Shown here: piece by piece, positions 1 through 8,939 of the stretch
Layout of the letters: every line of letters starts with the position of its first letter
Position numbering within the stretch: position 1 is the first letter of the stretch
Assembly: GCF_004366035.1 (NCBI RefSeq)
Contig: NZ_SOEE01000004.1
Location: 258,007-322,006, forward strand
Direction: 5' to 3'
Length of the DNA stretch: 64,000 bases
Origin: Cytobacillus oceanisediminis
GTDB lineage: Bacteria > Bacillota > Bacilli > Bacillales > Cytobacillaceae
Made by a program: the position numbers and the translations under genes
Notes under the pieces: model-generated
What the model was told of the DNA's origin: nothing
What the model saw: the letters and a program-made list of their open reading frames with translations, nothing else
Database searches by the model: none

Positions 1-123
1 GAGTGGCGAGCCAAAGAATCCTTGAGAAGGACGTATTTAAGGCGTCCTGATCTTCTTGAGGATGCAGAGTTAACAAAAGAACAGCAAAAATGGCTAGAAG
101 AAATAAAAGCGGAATCGCGTTAA
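1..123 (+). CDS. trmD: tRNA (guanine-N1)-methyltransferase TrmD, C-terminal end (partial)
   Basis: The window opens inside this gene; the last 40 codons read in frame to a TAA at 121-123. TrmD methylates G37 at N1 in tRNAs using S-adenosylmethionine, which prevents +1 frameshifting. The visible tail contains the stretch [13 protein letters not shown] followed by a charged helix ending KAESR, matching the C-terminal helical domain of bacillar TrmD that contacts the tRNA anticodon stem. The knotted SAM-binding domain lies outside the window. The following gene is rplS, as in B. subtilis (rimM-trmD-rplS), which supports the call independently. Confidence 0.9.
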   Translation, partial: EWRAKESLRRTYLRRPDLLEDAELTKEQQKWLEEIKAESR

Positions 124-159
124 TCACCCCCGACATCTCGAGGGAATAGGCGCTCCATC

Positions 160-179
160 CTAAAAGCTAACGCTTTTAG
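160..179. repeat. Perfect 8-bp inverted repeat after trmD
   Basis: CTAAAAGC (160-167) and GCTTTTAG (172-179) are exact reverse complements around a TAAC loop. No U-run follows, so it is not a standard intrinsic terminator. It may slow or protect the 3' end of the trmD transcript. The rest of 124-278 holds no convincing gene: a stop-bounded open stretch at 183-272 has no start codon or ribosome binding site in frame. Confidence 0.5.
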
Positions 180-278
180 TCGTTCGATGATGATGCTGTC
201 GAAGAGTTCCTTGTGGAGCTGGGCAGTTATCGAAGTTCAAAGATCTACTCTGATCTTAAAAAAAGAAGATAAATAACA

Positions 279-307
279 TTGAAGTTGCCGTCCAAGTATG
301 GTATGAT
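279..307 (+). promoter_or_regulatory. Sigma-A-type promoter for rplS
   Basis: A -35 box TTGAAG (279-284), a 17-nt spacer and a -10 box TATGAT (302-307) with an upstream TG (extended -10) are visible. The predicted transcript begins near 314, leaving a leader of about 100 nt before rplS. That leader contains a small hairpin, CTGAAC/GTTCAG, near 327-340. An L19 autoregulatory leader RNA is known upstream of rplS in Bacilli; whether this leader folds that way is not shown by inspection alone. Confidence 0.7.
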
Positions 308-413
308 ACTTTTTGTGACTTAGGCTGAACTTGTTCAGTTTGCGTCTGATAAAGATGTTCCGCTGCAAACATATAGGTTGTGCAAGAGCGTCTGCTGAGA
401 GGAGTTGAAAACG

Positions 414-758
414 ATGCAAAAACTAATTGAAGAAATCACAAAAGAACAGCTTCGTACAGACCTTCCGTCTTTCCGTCCTGGTGATACTGTACGTGTACAC
501 GTAAGTATTGTTGAGGGAACTCGTGAGCGTGTTCAGGTATACGAAGGTGTTGTGATTAAGCGTCGTGGTGGTGGAATCAGCGAAACTTTCACAGTTCGTA
601 AGATTTCTTACGGTGTAGGCGTTGAGCGTACATTCCCTGTACACACACCTAAGATTGCGAAGCTTGAAGTTATCCGCCGCGGTAAAGTCCGCCGTGCGAA
701 ACTTTACTACCTGCGTAACCTTCGCGGTAAAAAAGCTCGTATCAAAGAAATTCGATAA
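414..758 (+). CDS. rplS: Large-subunit ribosomal protein bL19
   Basis: bL19 is a component of the 50S subunit located at the 30S-50S interface. The 114-residue product is nearly collinear with B. subtilis L19, with the conserved segments [31 protein letters not shown] and [11 protein letters not shown] chose the ATG at 414 because GGAG at 401-404 sits 9 nt upstream; a TTG at 405 would overlap the ribosome binding site and add three residues absent from the family. The gene has its own promoter and is followed by a strong terminator, so it is probably monocistronic with a possible contribution from trmD read-through. Confidence 0.98.
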   Translation: MQKLIEEITKEQLRTDLPSFRPGDTVRVHVSIVEGTRERVQVYEGVVIKRRGGGISETFTVRKISYGVGVERTFPVHTPKIAKLEVIRRGKVRRAKLYYLRNLRGKKARIKEIR

Positions 759-766
759 TAAAGAAA

Positions 767-800
767 AGAAGGAGCTTGTTAAATCAAGCTCCTTTTTCTT
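767..800 (+). terminator. Intrinsic terminator of rplS
   Basis: GGAGCTTG (771-778) pairs perfectly with CAAGCTCC (785-792) around a 6-nt loop and is followed directly by TTTTTCTTT. Confidence 0.93.
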
Positions 801-957
801 TCATGAGACAGCCGAATGCAAATAATATTACATAAATGTTAAATAATATATAAATAAGGTTCCCATCGTGTTTATTGAGAAGAATTTTTGTAAAATAAAA
901 AAGACAACACTTTCCATGCAGATTAATTAATGGGGTAGAAGAATGGTGGGGGATTTA

Positions 958-1509
958 ATGGCAAAAAATAAAAATGAATTGTGGGAATGGACAAAGGCTC
1001 TTGTAATCGCAGTCCTGTTAGCGGCAGTCATCAGATATTTTTTATTTGCTCCGATTGTGGTTGACGGCTTGTCCATGATGCCAACATTGCATGATCAGGA
1101 TCGAATGATTGTTAATAAGTTCAGTTATAAGATTGGCGAGCCGGAGCGCTTCGATATCATTGTTTTCCATGCACCGGAAAACAAAGATTACATCAAAAGG
1201 GTAATAGGTCTTCCTGGAGATAAGATTGAATACAAAGATGATACTCTTTATGTAAATGGGAAAGCTTATGAAGAGCCTTACCTGGATGAATATAAAAAGC
1301 AGGTAATCGATGGGCCGCTGACGGAGCCGTTTACTTTAAAAGAAAAGATAGGACAGGAAACAGTGCCTGAAGGCCACTTATTTGTAATGGGTGACAACCG
1401 CCGCTTCAGCAAGGACAGCCGTCACATTGGCCCTGTTGCAATGGAAGAAGTACTGGGTGATGCTGGAGTAATATACTGGCCTATAGAGGACATTCGAATT
1501 GTTGATTGA
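958..1509 (+). CDS. lepB: Type I signal peptidase (SipS/LepB family)
   Basis: This membrane-bound serine protease cleaves signal peptides from exported preproteins on the outer face of the membrane. The 183-residue protein has one N-terminal membrane segment (about residues 14-31). The catalytic Ser39 lies in GLSMMPTL and the general base Lys80 in YIKRVIGLPGD; the conserved box GHLFVMGDNR follows near residue 140. Length and single membrane anchor match the prokaryotic-type Sip proteins of Bacillus. I prefer the ATG at 958 because GGTGGGGGA lies just upstream; an ATG at 943 would add five residues and is a possible alternative. The gene heads a two-gene unit with rbgA, 42 nt downstream. Confidence 0.95.
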   Translation: MAKNKNELWEWTKALVIAVLLAAVIRYFLFAPIVVDGLSMMPTLHDQDRMIVNKFSYKIGEPERFDIIVFHAPENKDYIKRVIGLPGDKIEYKDDTLYVNGKAYEEPYLDEYKKQVIDGPLTEPFTLKEKIGQETVPEGHLFVMGDNRRFSKDSRHIGPVAMEEVLGDAGVIYWPIEDIRIVD

Positions 1510-1551
1510 TTCTTTGCTTTGTAAATACATATTGGATGGAGGTGACCAGCT

Positions 1552-2424
1552 GTGACGATCCAGTGGTTTCCCGGCCATATGGCGAAAGCCCGCAGGCAGG
1601 TTACAGAAAAATTAAAACTGGTTGATATCATCTTTGAGCTCGTTGATGCAAGGATTCCATATTCATCACGAAATCCGATGATCGATGAAATTATTCAGCA
1701 CAAACCCCGCCTTGTTTTATTGAATAAAGCTGACATGGCTGATAAAGAAGTGACAAAAAAGTGGATCAAACATTTTGAAGATAAGGGTATAAGAGCTCTT
1801 GCGATAAACTCACAGGCCGGACAAGGCATGAAGGAAATCGTTTCCGCATCTCAGGGTATTCTTCAGGAAAAGTTCGATCGCATGAAGGCAAAGGGTGTCA
1901 AGCCGAGAGCAATCCGGGCAATGATTGTAGGTATTCCAAACGCTGGAAAGTCCACCCTTATCAATCGCCTGGCCAAAAAGAATATAGCCAGGACAGGAAA
2001 TACTCCCGGTGTTACAAAAGCCCAGCAATGGATAAAGGTAGGGAAAGAGATGGAGCTTCTCGATACCCCTGGAATCCTATGGCCAAAATTTGAAGATCAG
2101 GAAGTAGGTCTTAAGCTTGCTCTGACTGGAGCAATAAAAGATACTATACTAAATCTTCAGGATGTTGCAGTGTATGCTCTGCGCTTTCTCGGCCTCAGGT
2201 ATCCAGATCGCCTGAATGAGAGATATCAGCTTGATGAAATTCCGGAAGATATTGTGGAAGTATTTGATAAAATCGGCAGGCTGCGCGGGTGTCTGATGGG
2301 CGGCGGCGAAATTGATTATGATAAGGTGACAGAGCTGGTCATCAGAGAATTCCGTTCTGAAAAATTGGGACCAATCACTTTGGAGCTGCCCGAAGAGATG
2401 GGAGTTCGGAGTGAAGCTGAATAA
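1552..2424 (+). CDS. rbgA: Ribosome biogenesis GTPase RbgA (YlqF)
   Basis: RbgA is a circularly permuted GTPase needed for late maturation of the 50S subunit. The order of G motifs shows the permutation: G4 NKAD at residues 58-61 precedes the P-loop GIPNAGKS (127-134) and the G3 DTPG (171-174). His9 in FPGHM corresponds to the histidine implicated in GTP hydrolysis in this family. The 290-residue length is close to that of B. subtilis RbgA. The GTG start at 1552 is set by GGAGGTGA (1538-1545) six nt upstream. It follows lepB closely and precedes a terminator. Confidence 0.96.
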   Translation: MTIQWFPGHMAKARRQVTEKLKLVDIIFELVDARIPYSSRNPMIDEIIQHKPRLVLLNKADMADKEVTKKWIKHFEDKGIRALAINSQAGQGMKEIVSASQGILQEKFDRMKAKGVKPRAIRAMIVGIPNAGKSTLINRLAKKNIARTGNTPGVTKAQQWIKVGKEMELLDTPGILWPKFEDQEVGLKLALTGAIKDTILNLQDVAVYALRFLGLRYPDRLNERYQLDEIPEDIVEVFDKIGRLRGCLMGGGEIDYDKVTELVIREFRSEKLGPITLELPEEMGVRSEAE

Positions 2425-2433
2425 TTTAGATGA

Positions 2434-2467
2434 AGACCTTCTGTTCACAGGAGGCCTTTATTTTTTT
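2434..2467 (+). terminator. Intrinsic terminator after rbgA
   Basis: AGACCTTCTG (2434-2443) pairs with CAGGAGGCCT (2448-2457) through ten pairs including G-U wobbles, with a TTCA loop, followed by TTATTTTTTT. Confidence 0.8.
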
Positions 2468-2510
2468 GCGAAAATGCCGATACATACATTAGATTGAAAA
2501 GGAGTATTAT

Positions 2511-3284
2511 ATGGAAAAATTGACCATTCGTCAAATTGAAGAAAAGATCAAAACACTTAAGTTAGAGGATGACCCATTTCTTCATTTCATAAGACATGAT
2601 GAAAGAAAAGGAGTACAGCAGCTTTTAGAAAGATGGCATTCCCGAAATCTGCAGCAAAAAAAGATATATGAAAAGCATAAAGAAATGAGTCAGTATGAAG
2701 TTCGGTACAGGAGCCAGGGTTTTCAGTTTATTGCCGGAATAGATGAAGTAGGCAGGGGGCCGCTTGCAGGACCAGTGGTGGCTGCAGCAGTTATTTTGCC
2801 AGAAGACTTCTTCCTCCCTGGTTTAGATGATTCAAAAAAGGTGCCGGAGAGCAAAAGAGAAGAATTTTCTGAGATAATTAAGGCTAAGGCTGTAGCATTC
2901 AGCGTTGGAATCATTGATCCGGAAGAAATCGACCGCATCAATATATTTGAAGCGACAAAAAAGGCAATGCTTTCAGCAATTGAAGCGCTGAGCCCAAAAC
3001 CGGACTTCTTGCTTGCAGATGCCGTAAAACTATTAACTCCTTACCCAATGGAAGCAATCATTAAGGGAGATGGCAAAAGCATATCGATTGCTGCAGCATC
3101 TATCATAGCTAAAGTCACGAGAGACAGAATGATGGCTGAAATAGGTACAGAGTTTCCGCAATATGGATTCGAGAAAAATATGGGCTATGGGACGAAGGAG
3201 CATCTTGAAGCCCTCACACTGCATGGAATATCTCCTTATCATCGGAAAAGCTTTGCACCAATAAAAAATCTTATTAGTGAATAG
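2511..3284 (+). CDS. rnhB: Ribonuclease HII
   Basis: RNase HII removes misincorporated ribonucleotides and RNA from DNA-RNA hybrids. The protein has 257 residues. The catalytic block GIDEVGRGPLAGPVVAAAV contributes Asp78 and Glu79; a further acidic residue, Asp170, lies in LLADAVKL, and the AAASIIAKVTRD segment near residue 195 is characteristic of type 2 enzymes. The N-terminal 70 residues form the extra helical domain seen in Bacillus RnhB. An SD (GGAG) precedes the ATG. The next gene, ylqG, starts 15 nt after the stop, so rnhB-ylqG-ylqH probably form one transcript. Confidence 0.97.
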   Translation: MEKLTIRQIEEKIKTLKLEDDPFLHFIRHDERKGVQQLLERWHSRNLQQKKIYEKHKEMSQYEVRYRSQGFQFIAGIDEVGRGPLAGPVVAAAVILPEDFFLPGLDDSKKVPESKREEFSEIIKAKAVAFSVGIIDPEEIDRINIFEATKKAMLSAIEALSPKPDFLLADAVKLLTPYPMEAIIKGDGKSISIAAASIIAKVTRDRMMAEIGTEFPQYGFEKNMGYGTKEHLEALTLHGISPYHRKSFAPIKNLISE

Positions 3285-3299
3285 AAAAGAGGTGAGGGC

Positions 3300-5159
3300 A
3301 TGAAGCCGTCTGATATTATCCAAAGAATCATAAGGCATGACCAGAACAATGCATTAAAAACGGCTGCATTTAAACCTGGGCAGATTGTCAGCGGTAAAAT
3401 AGGAAAGCTATTTCCAAACCAGACGGCAGAGGTGCAAATTGGTTCACAAAAAGTGATAGCACAGCTGGAAACCCCTTTGTCAGCTAACATCAGATATTGG
3501 TTTAAAGTTGAGCCAGGTGAGGGAATGCTGCGCTTAAAGGTAATGAAATCTGCAAACAGACCAGGTTCGGCAGCCCCGGCTGAAAGCCTCTTAAGCCAGC
3601 TGGGAATGCAGTTATCTAGAGAAAATAAGATGCTTATTCAATTTTTTCTTAAAGAGCAGCTTCCAATTACAGGTGAAACTCTAAAAATGGCATCTGAATG
3701 GATCAAGGAAAGCCGATCAGCTGAAGATGGACTGCGGACAGTAAAAGAGCTGATTATAAGGCAGCTTCCCTTTTCAAAGGACGTTTTTTCAGCGCTATCC
3801 TCAGTCTTGGATGGGGACTCTCTTTCATCCCTTATGGGGGAATTGCAGGAGGAGTTAAAGGGTAGTGGTTTATCATCCAATGGGCAGCAAATATATTCGC
3901 TGCTTCGGGATCTGACAAAGACTTCAAGAGAAAAGTTGGGCCGGCAGGCGATATTCAGATTGTTTTCTGAATGGCTGAGTACAAAAAACCAGGCAAGTTC
4001 ACACACTGCGTTCCAGCTCTTGAAAGTATTGGGGCTTATGCCAGGTGAAGCGGCCGAGGATGCGGCTTTAAAGCTGCTTATGGAAGGAAGCATCCAAAAT
4101 AAACCGATTAGTCATGTCCTGACGGAAATTCTGAAAGCAAACGATTCCGGAAACAGGCAGGGATTTATATTGAACTTTGCAAAGCTAAATGGGTTTATTG
4201 GACAAAGATCGGAAAGCAGTGGACTAGCTCAAACTTTAGAAATCTTATTCAATGATATTCGAAATGGCAAGATTTCTTTTCCTGCAGAAAAGAATTTGCT
4301 TAACGACATTGTCAAATCAGCTCTATCCCACACATTAAATGATGATCTGGATCAATTATTGTCAGATGTTCAGGGGATAAAGCAGGCTGCTGTTCAGGCG
4401 GGGAGATTACTGGCCGGTGAGAAACCTTTGACAGCAGCGGCTCTCAATCTGAAGGAAATGACAATGCTGGAAGAACTGAAAAATAGCCTGCAAACAGAGT
4501 CTAACATTACATATGAACAGCGGAATTTTCATAGTGAGCTGAAGAGAATAATCAGAACATTGGGGCTTTCTCATGAATATGACGTCCTGAATTTATTAAA
4601 ACATTCCGATGAAGGAGCTTCCGAAAAGCTGGATACCCTTAAACCGCTTCTAATGGGCTTTATAAATGAAGAAACTTCGCACATAGCTAAAGATGCAGCT
4701 GAACGGCTTCTGCATAAATTAACCGGCTTTCAGGCGCTCTCACAGGAATCCGGCCCATTGCAGCAATATATCTTTCAGCTGCCTATTTCCTTATGGGGAA
4801 AGACCTCAGATTTGACAATGCAATGGAGCGGCCGGAAAACGAAAGAGGGGAAAATAGATCCCAGCCATTGCCGGGTTATATTTTATTTGAATTTAGAGCA
4901 TCTGGATGAAACCATTGTCGATCTCCAAGTTCAAAACAGAATCATTAAAATTTCAGTTATTAATGAGCACACAGAAATAAAGGATTTAACTGCTCCATTT
5001 GCCGCTGAATTAAAAGAAAATCTATTAAAATTAAATTATAAGCTGTCCTCAGTTTCCTTCCAAAAGGCAGAATCAGCAGGAGATTCACTTATGGCAAGAG
5101 ATACAATGACATCGATTGTACATTCAAATCAATTCAGCGGAGTAGATCTAAGGATATGA
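3300..5159 (+). CDS. ylqG: YlqG-like protein with a C-terminal FliK-like region
   Basis: A 619-residue protein at the position of B. subtilis ylqG, between rnhB and ylqH. Residues 1-70 look like a small beta-rich segment. A long helical, low-conservation middle follows. The last ~120 residues (about 490-610) have the alternating pattern of the flagellar hook-length control C-terminal domain: a beta-rich segment around VIFYLNLEHLDETIVDLQV, then helix LTAPFAAELKENLLKLNY. In FliK proteins this domain contacts FlhB and switches export specificity. That role here is inference, but the next gene encodes a stand-alone FlhB-C-like protein, which makes the pairing notable. The ATG at 3300 is preceded by AGAGGTGAG. 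It overlaps ylqH by four nt (ATGA). Confidence 0.75.
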   Translation: MKPSDIIQRIIRHDQNNALKTAAFKPGQIVSGKIGKLFPNQTAEVQIGSQKVIAQLETPLSANIRYWFKVEPGEGMLRLKVMKSANRPGSAAPAESLLSQLGMQLSRENKMLIQFFLKEQLPITGETLKMASEWIKESRSAEDGLRTVKELIIRQLPFSKDVFSALSSVLDGDSLSSLMGELQEELKGSGLSSNGQQIYSLLRDLTKTSREKLGRQAIFRLFSEWLSTKNQASSHTAFQLLKVLGLMPGEAAEDAALKLLMEGSIQNKPISHVLTEILKANDSGNRQGFILNFAKLNGFIGQRSESSGLAQTLEILFNDIRNGKISFPAEKNLLNDIVKSALSHTLNDDLDQLLSDVQGIKQAAVQAGRLLAGEKPLTAAALNLKEMTMLEELKNSLQTESNITYEQRNFHSELKRIIRTLGLSHEYDVLNLLKHSDEGASEKLDTLKPLLMGFINEETSHIAKDAAERLLHKLTGFQALSQESGPLQQYIFQLPISLWGKTSDLTMQWSGRKTKEGKIDPSHCRVIFYLNLEHLDETIVDLQVQNRIIKISVINEHTEIKDLTAPFAAELKENLLKLNYKLSSVSFQKAESAGDSLMARDTMTSIVHSNQFSGVDLRI

Positions 5160-5452
5160 AAAAAGTTCATGATAAACAAAGGAAAGAAGCGGTAGCACTA
5201 ACCTATGATCCTGTTGGTCAGGGAGCACCAAGGATATCTGCAAAGGGGAAGGGTCTGGTTGCTGAAAATATCCTTGCGAAGGCCAAGGAACATGACATTC
5301 CGGTTCAGGAAGATCCTGCTCTTATGGAGCTTCTTGGCAAGCTTAACATCAATGAGGGAATACCGGAAGAACTATATCAGGCTGTTGCTGAGGTGTTTGC
5401 TTTTATCTACAGGGCTGATCAGAAAGCCGGGATGAGGGAAAATAAAAAATAA
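5156..5452 (+). CDS. ylqH: FlhB C-terminal-domain-like protein (YlqH/FlhX)
   Basis: A soluble 98-residue protein resembling the cytoplasmic tail of FlhB (EscU/YscU family). The segment KEAVALTYDPVGQGAPRISAK aligns with FAIALSYDETKSDAPIVVAK of FlhB in this same window, and IPEELYQAVAEVFAFIYRA aligns with IPEEFFKAVAEILAYVYRI. It lacks all membrane segments and the NPTH self-cleavage motif of FlhB, so it corresponds roughly to the released C-terminal fragment. Translation is coupled to ylqG through an ATGA overlap. Such stand-alone tails have been shown elsewhere to replace part of FlhB function; what it does here is not known. It ends the rnhB-ylqG-ylqH unit. Confidence 0.88.
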   Translation: MKKVHDKQRKEAVALTYDPVGQGAPRISAKGKGLVAENILAKAKEHDIPVQEDPALMELLGKLNINEGIPEELYQAVAEVFAFIYRADQKAGMRENKK

Positions 5453-5541
5453 TCTATTCTGGTAAACCAATATGGTTCATTCTCAGCGAATCAATTCGAA
5501 GGGATGACGGCGTGATTTTACTTGAGTCTAATAGAAAAGAA

Positions 5542-5567
5542 AACTGTCGAAAAGGCAGTTTTTTTTT
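5542..5567 (+). terminator. Intrinsic terminator of the rnhB-ylqG-ylqH unit
   Basis: AACTGTC (5542-5548) pairs with GGCAGTT (5554-5560), one U-G pair, loop GAAAA, followed by seven T. Confidence 0.82.
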
Positions 5568-5709
5568 ATTTTAAAAAAATATTTTTATGATAAATTATGT
5601 TCAAAACATCTATTATGACAGGGTTTCTGCACTTTTTAATATTTTTAATTTTTAAAGAAATATAATATTTTAGAGTAAATGGTAGACAAGGGGTTTTTCA
5701 TTTAATAAA

Positions 5710-5725
5710 ATGAAAGCGCAGTCTA
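5710..5725 (+). promoter_or_regulatory. Possible CcpA (cre) site upstream of sucC
   Basis: ATGAAAGCGCAGTCTA matches the cre pattern WTGNNARCGNWWWCAW at all but two positions. TCA-cycle genes are a known class of carbon-catabolite-controlled genes in Bacillus, so the location makes sense, but a single near-match in AT-rich DNA can arise by chance. Confidence 0.35.
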
Positions 5726-5758
5726 TTTTTTTGAAAGAGTTAGATAGGAGGATGGGAA

Positions 5759-6919
5759 ATGAATATACATGAGTATCAAGGTAAAGAAGTCCTCAGACAA
5801 TACGGGGTGGCAGTTCCGAACGGAAAAGTGGCATTTACAGTAGAAGAAGCTGTTGAAGCTGCTAAAGAACTTGGCACTGAGGTATGTGTGGTTAAAGCAC
5901 AAATCCACGCCGGAGGACGCGGTAAAGCTGGCGGTGTAAAAGTTGCCAAAAATCTTGACGAAGTTCGTACATATGCAGGTGAAATCCTAGGGAAAACACT
6001 TGTTACACATCAAACAGGCCCGGAAGGCAAGGAAGTAAAACGTTTACTGATTGAAGAGGGCTGTGACATTAAGAAGGAATATTATGTTGGCCTAGTATTG
6101 GACCGCGCAACATCACGTGTTGTTTTAATGGCTTCTGAAGAGGGCGGCACAGAAATCGAAGAGGTAGCTGAACAGACGCCTGAAAAGATCTTCAAGGAAG
6201 AAATCGATCCTGTACTTGGTTTAACAGCATTCCAGGCGCGCAGAATCGCATTTAATATCAATATCCCATCAAAGCTTGTCGGACAAGCTGTTAAATTTAT
6301 GATGGGCTTATACAGAGCTTACATTGAAAAGGATTGTTCTATCGCTGAAATCAATCCATTGGTTGTAACTGGTGACGGCCAGGTAATGGCTCTGGATGCA
6401 AAGCTGAACTTTGATTCAAATGCTCTTTACCGTCAAAAGGACATCATGGCTCTTCGTGACCTTGAAGAAGAGGATGCAAAGGAAATCGAAGCATCCAAAT
6501 ATGACCTGAGCTATATTTCCCTTGATGGAAATATCGGCTGCATGGTTAACGGTGCAGGATTGGCGATGGCTACTATGGATATCGTCAAACACTATGGCGG
6601 AGACCCGGCCAATTTCCTTGATGTTGGCGGCGGTGCAACTGCTGAGAAGGTTACTGAAGCTTTCAAAATCATCCTTTCTGATAAAAATGTAAAAGGTATT
6701 TTTGTTAATATCTTTGGAGGAATCATGAAATGCGACGTCATTGCCACTGGCGTAGTGGAAGCAGCGAAGCAAGTAGGCTTGACTGTACCTTTAGTTGTAC
6801 GTCTGGAAGGTACAAATGTTGAATTGGGCAAGAAGATCCTTGCTGAATCCGATATCGATATCATTGCGGCTGAATCAATGGCTGACGGCGCACAAAAAAT
6901 CGTTTCTTTAGTAGGCTAA
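5759..6919 (+). CDS. sucC: Succinyl-CoA synthetase (ADP-forming) beta subunit
   Basis: SucC with SucD converts succinyl-CoA, ADP and phosphate to succinate, CoA and ATP in the TCA cycle. The 386-residue protein has an N-terminal ATP-grasp domain ([20 protein letters not shown] near residue 45; AEINPLVV near 200) and a C-terminal CoA-ligase domain with [13 protein letters not shown] near residue 322. Length matches the bacterial family. AGGAGG stands upstream of the ATG. sucD follows after 132 nt, a wider gap than expected for a tightly coupled pair. Confidence 0.98.
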   Translation: MNIHEYQGKEVLRQYGVAVPNGKVAFTVEEAVEAAKELGTEVCVVKAQIHAGGRGKAGGVKVAKNLDEVRTYAGEILGKTLVTHQTGPEGKEVKRLLIEEGCDIKKEYYVGLVLDRATSRVVLMASEEGGTEIEEVAEQTPEKIFKEEIDPVLGLTAFQARRIAFNINIPSKLVGQAVKFMMGLYRAYIEKDCSIAEINPLVVTGDGQVMALDAKLNFDSNALYRQKDIMALRDLEEEDAKEIEASKYDLSYISLDGNIGCMVNGAGLAMATMDIVKHYGGDPANFLDVGGGATAEKVTEAFKIILSDKNVKGIFVNIFGGIMKCDVIATGVVEAAKQVGLTVPLVVRLEGTNVELGKKILAESDIDIIAAESMADGAQKIVSLVG

Positions 6920-7051
6920 GAATCAAAATTGAGCGGCCGTTCAGTGTCTAAGGCAATTAGCGGAATCCGAAAGGCGTGTTGGCTGAAAGAGCTTTTGCTT
7001 ATGACCTTTGAGTACAGAATGGCACTCTTTAGACAAGAAAGGAGAATTAAC
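6920..7051. other. Unusually long sucC-sucD spacer
   Basis: 132 nt separate the two subunit genes. The spacer is open in the sucD frame, but the SD (AAAGGAG, 7038-7044) and family alignment place the sucD start at 7052. A near-palindrome GAGCGGCCGTTC lies near 6930. No terminator or promoter could be identified. Confidence 0.5.
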
Positions 7052-7954
7052 GTGAGCGTATTTATTAATAAAGATACAAAAGTTATAGTTCAAGGGATTA
7101 CTGGTTCAACAGCCCTTTTTCATACTAAGCAAATGCTAGAATACGGAACGCAAATTGTCGGCGGTGTAACTCCTGGTAAAGGCGGTACTGAAGTAGAAGG
7201 TGTTCCTGTCTTCAATACTGTGGAGGAAGCAGTTAAGGCTACAGGTGCCAATGCCTCCGTTATCTATGTTCCAGCTCCATTTGCTGCAGATGCTATTCTT
7301 GAGGCGGTAGACGCAGAATTGGATCTTGCCATTTGTATCACTGAGCATATTCCAGTATTGGATATGGTAAAAGTTAAGCGTTATATGGAAGGCAAGAAGA
7401 CTCGCCTTGTAGGTCCTAACTGCCCTGGTGTTATTACTCCTGATGAGTGTAAGATCGGCATTATGCCTGGATATATCCATACTAAAGGTCATGTTGGGGT
7501 TGTTTCCCGTTCTGGAACACTGACTTATGAAGCGGTACATCAGCTGTCACAGGCCGGAATCGGCCAGTCTACTGCTGTTGGAATCGGCGGAGACCCGGTT
7601 AACGGAACAAACTTCATTGATGTATTAAAAGCATTTAATGAAGATCCAGAAACTTATGCAGTAATCATGATTGGTGAAATCGGCGGAACAGCTGAAGAAG
7701 AAGCTGCAGAGTGGGTTAAAGCAAACATGACTAAGCCTGTTGTAGGCTTCATCGGCGGACGCACTGCCCCTCCAGGAAAACGTATGGGCCATGCCGGCGC
7801 AATTATTTCAGGAGGCAAAGGAACGGCTGATGAAAAAATCCGTGTTATGAATGAATGCGGTATTCAAGTAGCAGACACTCCATCCGTAATGGGTGAAACC
7901 CTGATAAAGGTTTTAAAAGAAAAAGGCCTTTTTGATCAGTGTAAAACTCATTAA
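7052..7954 (+). CDS. sucD: Succinyl-CoA synthetase alpha subunit
   Basis: SucD binds CoA and carries the phosphohistidine intermediate. The 300-residue product starts [19 protein letters not shown], matching the family N-terminus; the CoA-binding Rossmann fold follows ([20 protein letters not shown]). The active-site histidine lies in [14 protein letters not shown] near residue 245. I chose the GTG at 7052 because AAAGGAG (7038-7044) is seven nt upstream and the homologous sequence begins there; longer in-frame extensions into the spacer have no family support. The pair ends at a hairpin terminator. Confidence 0.98.
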   Translation: MSVFINKDTKVIVQGITGSTALFHTKQMLEYGTQIVGGVTPGKGGTEVEGVPVFNTVEEAVKATGANASVIYVPAPFAADAILEAVDAELDLAICITEHIPVLDMVKVKRYMEGKKTRLVGPNCPGVITPDECKIGIMPGYIHTKGHVGVVSRSGTLTYEAVHQLSQAGIGQSTAVGIGGDPVNGTNFIDVLKAFNEDPETYAVIMIGEIGGTAEEEAAEWVKANMTKPVVGFIGGRTAPPGKRMGHAGAIISGGKGTADEKIRVMNECGIQVADTPSVMGETLIKVLKEKGLFDQCKTH

Positions 7955-7976
7955 TCTTATTTAAATAACTTAAGAG

Positions 7977-8003
7977 TAGTCCCTCTGTTTGAGGGGCTAT
8001 TTC
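7977..8003 (+). terminator. Hairpin terminator after sucD
   Basis: TAGTCCCTC (7977-7985) pairs with GAGGGGCTA (7991-7999) with one wobble; the following TTTCT is a short U-tract, so efficiency may be moderate. Confidence 0.7.
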
Positions 8004-8066
8004 TGCATTGCCAAATCCGTTTATCCCCGCACGTACCCCGCTTTATAAAAAAACAGGAGGCCACCT

Positions 8067-8939
8067 ATGAATGAATTTAATATGAGGCTCACCCATCTCC
8101 ATCATTGCAGAGGAATGAGCTGGAAAATGATCTATAATATTCTTAAGAAAGATCCCCAATTAAAATGTATGTATAATCATACACAAAGTCGAATAATACC
8201 CCGTATATTCACCTCCCAAGATTCTCTTTCAGTACTCCAAGATCTTCATTCGGATCAAATCCAGGAACAAATACGCCAATATTCACAAAATGGCATTAAA
8301 ACCATAACAATTTTTGATAAGGAATATCCGAGTCTATTAAAAGAAACGTACCAGCCGCCATGGATAATCTATGCGAAAGGTGATATCAGTCTTCTGAATA
8401 GCGGAACTCACCTGGCCGTTGTCGGTTCCAGGCAGGCATCAGAGTATGGAGAAAAAGCCATTCAATACATGTTTCCCAAGCTTATTGAAAAAGGGGTAAT
8501 TATTGTAAGCGGGCTGGCTGCTGGCATTGATGCCATTGCGCATAAGGAAGCAATCAAAAATAAAGGGAGAACAATTGGTGTCATAGCCGGAGGACTGTTC
8601 CATATTTATCCTCAGGCTAATCAAAAGCTGGCATATGAAATGATGAAAAATCAGCTGGTTATTTCTGAATATCCGCCGGACACCAGACCCTCAAGATGGC
8701 AGTTTCCAATGAGAAACCGGATCATCAGCGGCATTAGCAGAGGCACACTGATAATCCAGGCAAAAAGCAAAAGCGGCTCCCTTATTACAGCAAATTATGC
8801 GGTTCAAGAAGGAAGAGATGTCTTTGCCGTTCCCGGAAATATATTTAGCCCGTTTTCTGGGGGAACCAATGAATTAATACAGCAAGGTGCTAAATTGGTA
8901 AAATCAGCTGAGGAGATCTTAGAAGAATTCCTTTACTAA
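8067..8939 (+). CDS. dprA: DNA-processing protein DprA (Smf)
   Basis: DprA binds single-stranded DNA taken up during transformation and loads RecA. The 290-residue protein has a short N-terminal helical part (1-65) and a Rossmann-like DprA domain: VVGSRQASEYG near residue 115, SGLAAGIDAIAH near 148, GVIAGGLFHIYP near 170, then FPMRNRIISGIS and QAKSKSGSLITA. This matches the short Bacillus form without the C-terminal winged helix. The SD GGAGG precedes the ATG. Its position between sucD and topA is as in B. subtilis. It indicates that natural-transformation machinery may exist, though DprA is also present in non-competent bacteria. Confidence 0.96.
   Translation: MNEFNMRLTHLHHCRGMSWKMIYNILKKDPQLKCMYNHTQSRIIPRIFTSQDSLSVLQDLHSDQIQEQIRQYSQNGIKTITIFDKEYPSLLKETYQPPWIIYAKGDISLLNSGTHLAVVGSRQASEYGEKAIQYMFPKLIEKGVIIVSGLAAGIDAIAHKEAIKNKGRTIGVIAGGLFHIYPQANQKLAYEMMKNQLVISEYPPDTRPSRWQFPMRNRIISGISRGTLIIQAKSKSGSLITANYAVQEGRDVFAVPGNIFSPFSGGTNELIQQGAKLVKSAEEILEEFLY

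Larger units (their letters stand above)
5453..5758. other. Intergenic region ylqH-sucC
   Basis: 306 nt without a gene. It holds a terminator near 5542-5567, then a very AT-rich stretch that should contain the sucCD promoter. A TATAAT at 5661-5666 is the best -10 candidate, but no good -35 stands at the right distance. A possible cre site lies at 5710-5725. Confidence 0.6.

Noticed and set aside
183..272. Open stretch of about 28 codons after trmD (ends LKKRR before a TAA)
   Set aside because: No start codon or ribosome binding site in frame, an in-frame stop just upstream, and no family I recognise. Could be a gene remnant, but chance is as likely.
187..276. 29-codon ORF beginning with three ATGs before rplS
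   Set aside because: No SD, overlaps the other open stretch in a different frame, no recognisable product.
6929..7051. Extended N-terminus of SucD
   Set aside because: The family starts at the GTG at 7052, which has its own SD; the upstream residues match nothing in the family.
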